Positions 1 to 5,024 of a stretch of DNA of 6,215 nt are shown here, piece by piece. Below the pieces are notes generated by a model. It worked only from the letters and a program-made list of their open reading frames with translations. It searched no databases and was not told the DNA's origin. The first letter of the stretch is position 1. Every line of letters starts with the position of its first letter. The stretch lies in NCBI GenBank assembly GCA_937998045.1, contig CALKVG010000550.1, positions 1-6,215 of the forward strand. The letters are read 5' to 3'. The position numbers were made by a program, and so were the translations under genes. This DNA comes from an uncultured Myxococcales bacterium. GTDB lineage: Bacteria; Myxococcota_A; Polyangia; Polyangiales; Polyangiaceae.

Positions 1-42
1 CGCGTAAGATCGTCGGCAGCGTCAGATGTGTATAAGAGACAG
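1..42 (+). other. Illumina Nextera i5 adapter left on the contig end
   Basis: Bases 10-42 are exactly the Nextera Read 1 transposase adapter, and bases 24-42 are the 19-bp Tn5 mosaic end. Bases 2-9 (GCGTAAGA) match the Nextera XT i5 index S517 as I remember the index list. Base 1 (C) fits the last base of the P5 arm. This is library sequence, not genome, and real sequence starts at base 43. Any reading frame that begins with the ATG at 26-28 carries a false N-terminus (MCIRDR). The adapter also shows that the left edge is an assembly end and not a natural replicon end. Confidence 0.98.
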
Positions 43-43
43 G

Positions 44-298
44 CCCAAACCCCGAACACCGCGTAGCCCCCGGGCCGAAGTCCTCTACCGGCTGCGGCTG
101 CTGGAACGCTTCTGCGTCTCCGAGCACGAGACGACCGAGCAGCCCTACTTCCACGCGCTCGCCGAGCTGCTCGCGGTTCTTGGGGCCGCCCTCGAAAACA
201 CACGGGACCCCGCCCTATGGTTGCTCCTCGTCGCTGTCGTAAGCCGGCGCCGCGCGGAGGCTCTCTTGCTGCGGCGGGCACGCGCGTGGCCGCCATGA
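44..298 (+). CDS. C-terminal fragment of an unidentified protein (5' end cut by the contig edge)
   Basis: An open frame runs from the first whole codon after the adapter to TGA at 296-298, giving 84 residues. Third codon positions are mostly G or C, as in a real gene of this genome, and residues such as YRLRLLERFC and FHALAELLAVLGAAL suggest amphipathic helices. The tail (about the last 35 residues) is hydrophobic and then Arg-rich. No family is recognised. The frame happens to stay open through the adapter, so the apparent Met start at base 26 is an artefact and the true start lies off the contig. It converges on the minus-strand zinc-ribbon gene, with 37 bp between the two stops. The coding call rests on codon bias and length only. 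Confidence 0.6.
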   Translation, partial: PKPRTPRSPRAEVLYRLRLLERFCVSEHETTEQPYFHALAELLAVLGAALENTRDPALWLLLVAVVSRRRAEALLLRRARAWPP

Positions 299-315
299 GA
301 CGGGCCGCGCCACGC
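284..315. terminator. Weak hairpin between two convergent genes
   Basis: GCGTGGC at 284-290 is the exact reverse complement of GCCACGC at 309-315, with an 18-base loop that holds the TGA stop of the left gene. The position between convergent stops (298 and 336) fits a bidirectional terminator. There is no T-tract on either strand and the loop is long. In DNA this GC-rich, a 7-bp match could arise by chance. Confidence 0.25.
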
Positions 316-335
316 AAGAGGGAAGGGGCGGGCGG

Positions 336-815
336 CTAGACTTCCGCTAGGCTCTGCGAGTCGGGGGGCGCTCCGTCGCTGTGCAGCAGGGCGTCCATCT
401 GCGCGGCGAGGGTGTCGAGTGTGACCTCGCACCGACGCGAAGCAGCGGTCAGGAGAGCCGACGCTCGTGAATCGTCGGTGTCCCAAGGCGCCTCGCTCAG
501 CCGCTCCAGCATGTCGAGCGCGCCCAGGATGTCTTCGCAGGCTCTTTGTGCGGTCAGTAGGTTCGAGAACAGCCTGGGGCACTTCGCGCAGTGGGGGCAC
601 TTGGGCAGGCGCTCCACGTGATCGCGGATCGCGTCCGCGACGCGCGTCGCGAGCTGCCTGGCGCGGTCGCGCACCTCGTCGGTCGCAGTGGTTCGCGCTG
701 GTGCGCCTCGGCCGAGCATCTCGTCGAGCGCGTCGTCGAGCTCCCAGCGCGCTGCGCAGGTGCAATCGCCCAGGCGCGCCCCGCAACGCTCGCAGTAGTC
801 GTCCCTGTCGGCCAT
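336..815 (-). CDS. Zinc-ribbon helical protein, full-length copy A of the window's paralogue family
   Basis: The protein is 159 aa. Residues 8-20 form a compact cysteine cluster (C8-x2-C11-x6-C18-x-C20), typical of a zinc ribbon or half-knuckle. Residues about 44-72 are helical. A second cluster follows, C73-P-H-C76-A-K-C79, then about 70 residues of Leu/Ala-rich helix. From Q54 to L144 it aligns without gaps to residues 45-135 of the protein at 4429-4875, with about 27 of 91 identities by hand count, including the C-P-H-C motif. ATG at 815 is chosen because AGGA lies 4 bases upstream and the cysteine pattern starts right after it. An in-frame GTG at 869 would add 18 residues with another C-x2-C but has no ribosome binding site. 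The gene is divergent from the DUF2325-like gene. Metal binding is inferred, and the role (nucleic-acid or protein adaptor) is unknown. Confidence 0.82.
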   Translation of the reverse strand: MADRDDYCERCGARLGDCTCAARWELDDALDEMLGRGAPARTTATDEVRDRARQLATRVADAIRDHVERLPKCPHCAKCPRLFSNLLTAQRACEDILGALDMLERLSEAPWDTDDSRASALLTAASRRCEVTLDTLAAQMDALLHSDGAPPDSQSLAEV

Positions 816-1030
816 GGGTTCCTGCCTCGTCTTTGACCGCCGGCAGTTCGAGCACAAACCCGAGCTCACGCCAAGACCCGAGGCTCGCCTCCTCTTGCAG
901 GTCCGCGCCCCTGGACGGCTATCGTGCGCAGGGAGCTTGCGTACGCGTTCTCCAGCCGTTCGCGCGCGCGGCGAGCCGTGCGCGCCGGTCTGGAGCGAAG
1001 CGCCGTCCCCGCGGTACACTCTCGGTCGCC
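816..1030. promoter_or_regulatory. Divergent spacer between zinc-ribbon gene A and the DUF2325-like gene
   Basis: These 215 bp lie between two divergently read genes and should hold both promoters. I see no convincing sigma-70 pair. TACACT at 1015-1020 resembles a -10 box and would put transcription start only a few bases before the GTG at 1031, giving a nearly leaderless message, but no good -35 box is present. Reading frames that cross the spacer are Arg-rich and low in complexity, so I see no additional gene. The assignment comes from gene layout rather than from motifs. Confidence 0.35.
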
Positions 1031-2275
1031 GTGGACGTGTTCGAACGGGTGCACGCTTTCCTGAGCGCGTCGAACCAGGGCGAGGGGCGCGACTCGCTCC
1101 CATTGCTCCTGCGTGTGCGCGAAGCTCTCTCGAGCATCCATGCCGAGCTCGCTCGCGATCCGGCGCGCGCGCCCGATGCCGGTGCGCTCCTTGGCGAATT
1201 GTCGGCGGAGTACGAGAGACTCCTCCGAGATGTGGGCGCCGAAGCACTCCGCCGCGCACTTGACGTCAAGGCCGAGCCGCCGCCCGTGGAGTCGCAGCTA
1301 CCGGCTCCTGCGCAGCCCAGCGTGAACGACGAGCCGGCACCCAGTCCCGCGAGCGACGACGAGATCCGGTCATGGGCTGACCGATACCGTTCGGGCGAAC
1401 GAGCCTCCTCAATCCAGCCATCCCCCCTGCCTGCGGCGGCCCTTGTGCTCGGTGGGTTGCTCGATCAGATGGGGCCACCTCCCGAGGGAGCGATGGCGCC
1501 GCCCGAGCGCACCCAGGAGCTCGAGCGTTTGCAGCAGGCGGTATCGGAGGACGCGCTCCGCGCACTGCGCCAGGTTCCCAACGACGAACAACGCACCTAC
1601 CTACGTCTTGTGACCGCCAGGCTGAACGCGCTCCGGGAAGCGCCCGATCGCGACGTGCTCTCGCGCGAGCGCGTCCGGCGGCTCCTCAGCGCGATCCGTG
1701 ACTACACCGCCGAACACCGCCCCGGCACTGTGCATGGCCTGGCGTCGGCTCACGAGCCGAAAGCCGGCTCATGGCAGGCGGACGCGGCCCACCTCTGGCG
1801 CCTGCTCGCCGGTGACGAACAACGCCCCGAGCCCCGTTCCCGTCCCGCGGCTGCCAAGCGCCGACGTCGGCTCGACGACGAATTGGACGACGAGGATCGC
1901 GGCGTGGCGCACGCGCCACCCGACGAGTGGCCCCTCTGGTCGTCGGTGCGAGACCGAACGGTGCTCATGGTCGGAGGCAACCCTCGCGAGGACGCGCGCG
2001 AGCGCGTGCAGCGCACCTTCGGGATGCGATCGCTCGAGTGGATCGCCGACGAGCCGCGCAAGGCACAGAGCGCCGAAGCGCGCATTGCCGCGGCTGGTTA
2101 CGATCTCGTGCTCGTGTTGCTTCGGTTTGTGTCGCACACAACCGCCGAAAGGCTGGCGCGCGCGTGCAACGCGAGTCAGGTCGCCTACGCCGCCGTCGAG
2201 CACGGCTACGGAGTGGCGGCCGTGCGACGCAGCCTCGAGCAGTTCCTGTTGCCTCGTGCGGCGGCGGCACGATGA
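1031..2275 (+). CDS. Large protein with C-terminal DUF2325-like domain
   Basis: The protein is 414 aa. Residues 1-80 are helical; 81-110 form a Pro/Ala/Glu linker; about 155-262 are a second helical region with several Leu-rich helices. Residues 276-290 are a charged stretch, with KRRRR followed by LDDELDDED. The last part, about 308-408, looks like DUF2325 (PF10087). It has a first strand ending in VLMVGG (311-316), a mid-domain aromatic or acidic turn, then LVLVLLRFVSH (359-369), which matches the family's hallmark hydrophobic strand ending in S-H, and an A-C-N segment near 378-380. DUF2325 is an alpha/beta domain of unknown function. GTG at 1031 is chosen because the frame upstream is Arg-rich and covers the divergent spacer, though no strong ribosome binding site is visible. 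The long N-terminal part is not a family I know. Domain call by eye; function unknown. Confidence 0.8.
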   Translation: MDVFERVHAFLSASNQGEGRDSLPLLLRVREALSSIHAELARDPARAPDAGALLGELSAEYERLLRDVGAEALRRALDVKAEPPPVESQLPAPAQPSVNDEPAPSPASDDEIRSWADRYRSGERASSIQPSPLPAAALVLGGLLDQMGPPPEGAMAPPERTQELERLQQAVSEDALRALRQVPNDEQRTYLRLVTARLNALREAPDRDVLSRERVRRLLSAIRDYTAEHRPGTVHGLASAHEPKAGSWQADAAHLWRLLAGDEQRPEPRSRPAAAKRRRRLDDELDDEDRGVAHAPPDEWPLWSSVRDRTVLMVGGNPREDARERVQRTFGMRSLEWIADEPRKAQSAEARIAAAGYDLVLVLLRFVSHTTAERLARACNASQVAYAAVEHGYGVAAVRRSLEQFLLPRAAAAR

Positions 2276-2461
2276 GGGCGGCCGAACGGTCGGCGCTGCG
2301 GTCCGCTCCGCGCGGCAAAGGCTCGCCGAGCGGCGACGTGGGGGCAACAGACGATCATGTTACCGATGCGTTCCGCAGCCGTGCCCGACGGCTCGCCTTG
2401 AGGGCGGGCGCGTGCTTTAACTCGGCCTGGACAAGGCTCGCGAGCCGCCGCGGAGAGGGCG
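2276..2461. other. Convergent spacer with a small hairpin
   Basis: These 186 bp separate the stops of the DUF2325-like gene (+) and the 113-aa gene (-). A perfect 6-bp stem with a 5-base loop, AGCCGT-GCCCG-ACGGCT, lies at 2377-2393 and might help termination, but no T-tract follows on either strand. A plus-strand frame (2272-2550) overlaps the upstream stop as ATGA, but it is about one-fifth Arg and runs antisense into a better-supported gene. I do not count it as a gene. Confidence 0.3.
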
Positions 2462-2803
2462 CTATGGGTGGACGGCGGCGGCTTGTGGCGACGGCGTCCC
2501 ATCGGCGGCGTGTCCCGACGTTGCAGCAAGGAGGGCGTGCGGATCGGTGATCTCCCCTTCCGGACTGGGTTCGTCGGGTGACCGAACGGCGGTCCGGTGT
2601 CGCGCAGGGGCACGTACCCTCCGCGAGTCGGCCCCGTTGCGTCGAGGGCTCTCGGAGGTCGGCACTAGCAGCGCGGCGACCTCCTCGACCGTCGCCTCGG
2701 CCAGAAGGCGAATGACATCGGCAGCGAAGCGAGCGACGAGCGGCTGGAGTCGGCGCATGTGCGGGGAGGCCATAGCATGCGCCGTCTCACGAGAGTCGCT
2801 CAC
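2462..2803 (-). CDS. Small helical partner of the XRE regulator, function unknown
   Basis: The protein is 113 aa if translation starts at GTG 2803-2801, which overlaps the TGA of the upstream regulator gene as GTGA. This classic coupling arrangement is why I prefer it to the in-frame ATG at 2773 (103 aa). Residues about 16-47 form a strong amphipathic helix region (PLVARFAADVIRLL, then VEEVAALLVP). The rest, about 48-113, is rich in Pro, Ser, Arg and Glu and is probably disordered. No catalytic motif or known family is seen. The coupling implies that it acts together with the regulator, for example as a co-regulator or as the regulated partner of a two-gene module. That is inference from layout only. 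Confidence 0.65.
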   Translation of the reverse strand: MSDSRETAHAMASPHMRRLQPLVARFAADVIRLLAEATVEEVAALLVPTSESPRRNGADSRRVRAPARHRTAVRSPDEPSPEGEITDPHALLAATSGHAADGTPSPQAAAVHP

Positions 2804-3093
2804 CGCTGACGTCGCGGCGGCGTCGTGGGGGTCGCGCGTGGGCGACCCGGTCGTACCGAGCGGAGGGCCGGCTTCGCGAACAAGTCCGGGATCGAGACGT
2901 GCAGCAAGTTTGCCAGGCGCACGAGCGATCGGACGGTGAGATTCTCCCGGCCGCCCTCGACGCGCTGAAGATACTGCACCGCAAAGTCGCCCGCTTCGGC
3001 GAACTGTTCCTGCGTCATGCCGCGCGCCGCCCGCAGCTCGGCGACACGACGCCCAAGATCGCGCAGCACATCCCCAGCCAGTACGCCCGCCAT
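2800..3093 (-). CDS. XRE-family helix-turn-helix transcriptional regulator
   Basis: The protein is 97 aa. Residues about 13-72 are a textbook Cro/CI-type HTH_3 domain: helix 1 RRVAELRAARGM, then TQEQFAEAGDF as helix 2 and turn, a recognition helix around VQYLQRVEGGRENL, then VRSLVRLANLLHVSIPDLF closing the fold. The tail from about 79 is Arg/Pro-rich and basic. Such proteins bind DNA as dimers and often repress their own promoter. ATG at 3093 has no clear ribosome binding site; an in-frame GTG eight codons later is possible and would not touch the HTH. It is divergent from the 170-aa gene at 3247 and coupled to the 113-aa gene downstream. The family call is firm; the regulated targets are not known. 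Confidence 0.93.
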   Translation of the reverse strand: MAGVLAGDVLRDLGRRVAELRAARGMTQEQFAEAGDFAVQYLQRVEGGRENLTVRSLVRLANLLHVSIPDLFAKPALRSVRPGRPRATPTTPPRRQR

Positions 3094-3246
3094 CCCATGG
3101 CGTGTAGAAGGGCTGGCTAAAGAAAAACCCCAACCTAGCCGTTTGTGTTAGGTGGAAGGTGGGAACCGCGGCGGGGGACGGCCTTGCGGCTGTTCCCCCA
3201 ACGTTCCCCGAGCGCCACAAGCAACCTCGGACGCGCACAAGAGCCC
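3094..3246. promoter_or_regulatory. Divergent regulatory spacer with inverted repeat, candidate XRE operator
   Basis: These 153 bp separate the XRE gene (-) from the 170-aa gene (+). The stretch 3117-3155 is the most AT-rich part of the window. ACCTA at 3133-3137 and TAGGT at 3149-3153 form an inverted repeat (11-base centre), extended by CC and GG if one A bulge is allowed. It overlaps a second pair, GGCTA at 3115-3119 with TAGCC at 3135-3139. An HTH_3 protein next to such a repeat suggests autoregulation. No clean -35/-10 pair is visible, so the promoters are inferred from layout. Confidence 0.4.
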
Positions 3247-3759
3247 ATGGCGAGCGACACCAGCCCCCCGTCTTCCCGACCGCGTCTTTCCGAGCCCGGG
3301 TGCGAACGCGAGTTGATGCACGCGCTGGAGCGCAGCCTCCATGACTTCGAGGCCGCCGGTATGGAGCCGTCGATGGCCGAGGTGCTCCGGGCCTTCGAAC
3401 AAGGAGCCGCGCCAGGAACTCGGGACCCGAGGTTCCGGCAAGCGCGCATCGTTCCGCTCGTGCGCTATCTCGATCGCGTACAAATGGGGATCGACGGCTT
3501 CTACGCGCAGGTCGAGAAGGAGCTCGGTTCGCTCTCGCCGGACGATCGCGCTCGCCTGAGCACGTTCGCGGTGAGCCTCGGCGCTCGGCTGATGGCCACC
3601 CTCGGCGCCGCGTACGACGCTCTGGACGGATGGCGAATGGGCGAGGTGTCCGAGGAGCACCTGGCCGCTCTCTTCTGCCAGCCGTGGGCGATACTCGAGG
3701 ACGCGCTGTGCAACGGGATGTGGGACCCAAACAGGTACCGGGTCGAGAACAACGCCTGA
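3247..3759 (+). CDS. Uncharacterised 170-aa helical protein
   Basis: The protein is 170 aa from ATG 3247 to TGA 3757-3759. Residues 1-17 are Ser/Pro-rich and probably flexible. The rest is mostly helical: about 21-52 (LMHALERSLHDFE and AEVLRAF), 62-93 (a long amphipathic helix), 98-128 and 134-160, with a polar tail. It has three cysteines without a metal-binding pattern, no signal peptide and no membrane helix. The frame stays open upstream to 3145, but that part is Arg/Pro-rich and overlaps the probable promoter, so the ATG at 3247 is preferred although its ribosome binding site is weak. No known family. It is divergent from the XRE gene and may be under its control. Its stop is only 14 bp from the stop of the opposing operon. 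Confidence 0.72.
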   Translation: MASDTSPPSSRPRLSEPGCERELMHALERSLHDFEAAGMEPSMAEVLRAFEQGAAPGTRDPRFRQARIVPLVRYLDRVQMGIDGFYAQVEKELGSLSPDDRARLSTFAVSLGARLMATLGAAYDALDGWRMGEVSEEHLAALFCQPWAILEDALCNGMWDPNRYRVENNA

Positions 3760-3763
3760 CCCG
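3739..3763. terminator. Hairpin across the 14-bp convergent junction
   Basis: CGGGTC at 3739-3744 pairs exactly with GACCCG at 3758-3763, with a 13-base loop, and the right arm covers the TGA of the 170-aa gene. It sits where the plus gene (stop 3759) and the minus operon (stop 3774) meet, so it could end transcription from both sides. No T-tract is present, so a classical intrinsic terminator is not shown. Confidence 0.3.
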
Positions 3764-3773
3764 CGGTAGCCAG

Positions 3774-4019
3774 TCAGCGTGGTCGCGCCTGACGTCCTCG
3801 CCGCAGGGCGATGCGAATGGCCAGCCTCAGCACTTCGAAGTGCCGGGTGTTGAGCAGATCGCTCAGCCGCACGAAGTCTTGCCATTGTTCGTCGGTGAGC
3901 ACGCGCCGAATCGCGCGTTGCTTGGCGAGGATCGTCTTGCCGATCTGGCGCAGCGCCCTATTTCGGGCCGTCGCCCGATCCAACGCGCGAAACACGGCTT
4001 GTTCATCGGGGTTGTCCAT
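3774..4019 (-). CDS. Small basic helical protein, last gene of the minus-strand operon
   Basis: The protein is 81 aa. Residues 6-35 and 42-75 look like two long helices (RALDRATARNRALRQIGKTI; then LTDEQWQDFVRLSDLL and FEVLRLAIRIALRRG). The protein is strongly basic, especially at the Arg-rich end (RRGRQARPR), which would suit contact with nucleic acid or with an acidic partner. ATG at 4019 follows the upstream TAG by only 4 bases, and a GGAGG core lies 12 bases upstream inside the previous gene. Reading on upstream would only retranslate neighbouring genes out of frame. No family recognised; expression is presumably coupled to the operon. Confidence 0.7.
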   Translation of the reverse strand: MDNPDEQAVFRALDRATARNRALRQIGKTILAKQRAIRRVLTDEQWQDFVRLSDLLNTRHFEVLRLAIRIALRRGRQARPR

Positions 4020-4023
4020 GGGG

Positions 4024-4224
4024 CTAGCTGACCTCCGTGCCGCGCCCGGCGTCCACGCGGCGGACGTGATCCTCGGCCGAACGAAGGGCTTCGCCCGGGC
4101 GCCCGGTTGCTCGAAAAGTCCCGTAGATCGGCTCGTCAAACTCGACGGCCCACCCGTCGCCATCGCGGCGCATGCAGGCCCGGTGTCCGAGCACGACGAC
4201 CAGGTGCCCGTCCTCAGTGGCCAT
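4024..4224 (-). CDS. 66-aa protein, possibly with a HicB-like alpha/beta fold
   Basis: The protein is 66 aa. The pattern is two or three beta strands (HLVVVLGHRA; GWAVEFDEP; GTFRATG) followed by a helix (GEALRSAEDHVRRV). The order strand-W-strand-G-x-EAL-helix recalls HicB-type antitoxin domains, in which EAL starts the helix, but the protein is shorter and no HicA toxin is adjacent, so this is only a fold-level resemblance. ATG at 4224 lies inside the preceding gene, with an 11-base overlap, and AAGG is just upstream. The TAG stop is 4 bases before the 81-aa gene. It is the only clearly strand-rich protein in the distal part of this otherwise helical operon. Confidence 0.65.
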   Translation of the reverse strand: MATEDGHLVVVLGHRACMRRDGDGWAVEFDEPIYGTFRATGRPGEALRSAEDHVRRVDAGRGTEVS

Positions 4225-4432
4225 TGCCTTCGGTCCCTGCGAGCTCTTGGAGTTGCCGTGTCGCGTCGAGCAGGCGCGTCGCGATCTCGACGCAGCGCCC
4301 GAGGTCGGCCGACAGATCGCATCCCGCGCGCGCGTCGTCACGCGTCCGGCTCAGCGCCTGGGTGAGCTCGTGCGACGCCCGCACGGCATCGACGATGCCT
4401 GCCAGAAGCTCCAGGTCTTGCCGCCTGCTCAC
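4214..4432 (-). CDS. 72-aa helical protein coupled to zinc-ribbon gene B
   Basis: The protein is 72 aa from GTG 4432-4430, whose last bases form the TGA of the upstream zinc-ribbon gene (GTGA overlap). Residues 4-32 and 42-65 are amphipathic helices (LELLAGIVDAVRASHELTQA; CVEIATRLLDATRQLQEL), suggesting a helical hairpin or short coiled coil. Two cysteines (about 38 and 47) show no metal-binding pattern. The same frame remains open upstream, but there it is only the Arg/Pro-rich shadow of the zinc-ribbon gene. No family recognised. Coupled translation suggests a roughly fixed ratio, and perhaps a complex, with the zinc-ribbon protein; this is inference. Confidence 0.68.
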   Translation of the reverse strand: MSRRQDLELLAGIVDAVRASHELTQALSRTRDDARAGCDLSADLGRCVEIATRLLDATRQLQELAGTEGNGH

Positions 4433-4875
4433 GACGACCCCGCGCCAGCTTGGGCTTCCCTGGCCAGCTCCGCAATGCCCGCGAGCCTCGCGACGACCGC
4501 CTCGAGCATGGACCGCGATCGGCGCGCCGCCTCCGCTGTCGCCTCGATCTCGCTCGCATCGAGCCGCGCCCGCGGCTCGCGCGAGAGCGCTGCGAGGTGC
4601 TCGAGGGTCACGACCACCTCGGCGACGGCTTTCTCCGCGTCGAGCACGTCGGTGAGCAGGCCGGGGTGTGCGGCGCAATGCGGGCAGGGCGGCTGCGCGG
4701 CCAGGTGTTCGCGCAGCGTCGAGCGGATGCCGCGGGCGAGCTGCACCGCGTCCTCGAACGGTTCGCGCGGAAACGGAGGGTGGACGGTCTGCTCGAGGTT
4801 TGCAGTGCATCGCGCGCAGAGCGCACCGTCACCCGCCGGTTCGCCGCACTGCTGGCAGGCGCTTGTCTCGATCAT
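4429..4875 (-). CDS. Zinc-ribbon helical protein, full-length copy B of the paralogue family
   Basis: The protein is 148 aa. Residues 7-23 form a clear four-cysteine zinc ribbon, C7-x2-C10-x9-C20-x2-C23. An H-P-P segment near 32-34 links to a helix at 41-58, then C64-P-H-C67-x2-H70, then long helices (about 72-95 and 104-140) with regular Leu/Ala/Val spacing that suggest a coiled coil. It is homologous to the 159-aa protein at 336-815: an ungapped 91-residue match, about 30% identity by hand, with ligand C79 of that copy replaced by H70 here. ATG at 4875 has GGTGAG just upstream and overlaps the stop of the 49-aa ribbon gene by ATGA; its own stop overlaps the next start by GTGA. The family is unnamed to my knowledge. 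Zinc binding is very likely; role unknown. Confidence 0.85.
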   Translation of the reverse strand: MIETSACQQCGEPAGDGALCARCTANLEQTVHPPFPREPFEDAVQLARGIRSTLREHLAAQPPCPHCAAHPGLLTDVLDAEKAVAEVVVTLEHLAALSREPRARLDASEIEATAEAARRSRSMLEAVVARLAGIAELAREAQAGAGSS

Positions 4876-5021
4876 GATCTCACCGTGGAGGCAATGCGGG
4901 CTGTTGCGGAAAGGGGAGGGTGTGCGGCCTGCTCTTGCTCGTTGCGGCACGCCAAGCAGAGCGGCCCTCCCGGCTTGAGTCCCCCGCACTCGGTGCAGAG
5001 GTAGGAATCGCCAAGCTTCAT
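4872..5021 (-). CDS. 49-aa mini zinc-ribbon protein, truncated family member
   Basis: This short gene encodes 49 residues from ATG 5021 to TGA 4874-4872. It has an intact ribbon, C9-x2-C12-x9-C22-x2-C25, with the same spacing as the protein encoded directly downstream. From C9 to L37, 12 of 29 positions match that protein, including E-Q and H-P-P after the ribbon. The last residues (TARIASTVRS) resemble its LARGIRSTLR, as if a short piece between had been lost. It starts 3 bases after the TAA of the 124-aa gene and ends in an ATGA overlap with the 148-aa gene. The spacing, the overlap and the preserved cysteines argue for a real gene over a chance frame. It may bind zinc alone or pair with its larger relatives; that is inference. 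Confidence 0.75.
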   Translation of the reverse strand: MKLGDSYLCTECGGLKPGGPLCLACRNEQEQAAHPPLSATARIASTVRS

Positions 5022-5024
5022 GGG

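Noticed and set aside
26..43. Start codon and first residues MCIRDR of the left-end frame
   Set aside because: They are encoded by the Nextera mosaic end, not by the genome.
467..1030. N-terminal extension of the DUF2325-like gene's frame
   Set aside because: It runs antisense through the zinc-ribbon gene and the divergent spacer and translates as Arg/Ala/Ser-rich low-complexity sequence. The real protein character starts at about 1031.
2272..2550. Plus-strand 92-aa frame with an ATGA overlap to the DUF2325-like stop
   Set aside because: The overlap is attractive, but the product is about one-fifth Arg, lacks helical or strand order, and runs 89 bases antisense into the 113-aa gene coupled to the XRE regulator. 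A chance frame is more likely.
2804..3730. Long minus-strand extension upstream of the 113-aa gene (422-aa frame)
   Set aside because: It overlaps the XRE gene in another frame and the 170-aa gene antisense, and it is Arg/Pro/Ser-rich shadow sequence typical of high-GC DNA.
4675..4686. C-P-H-C read as a DsbA-type thiol-disulfide active site
   Set aside because: There is no thioredoxin fold around it: no strand before the motif, no cis-proline segment, and the flanks are long helices. The paralogue's C-x2-[C/H] continuation fits metal binding better.
3630..4978. Several plus-strand frames (3630-4031, 3811-4365, 4172-4978)
   Set aside because: All are antisense to the tightly packed minus-strand operon, with Arg/Ser/Ala-biased composition and no sensible starts.
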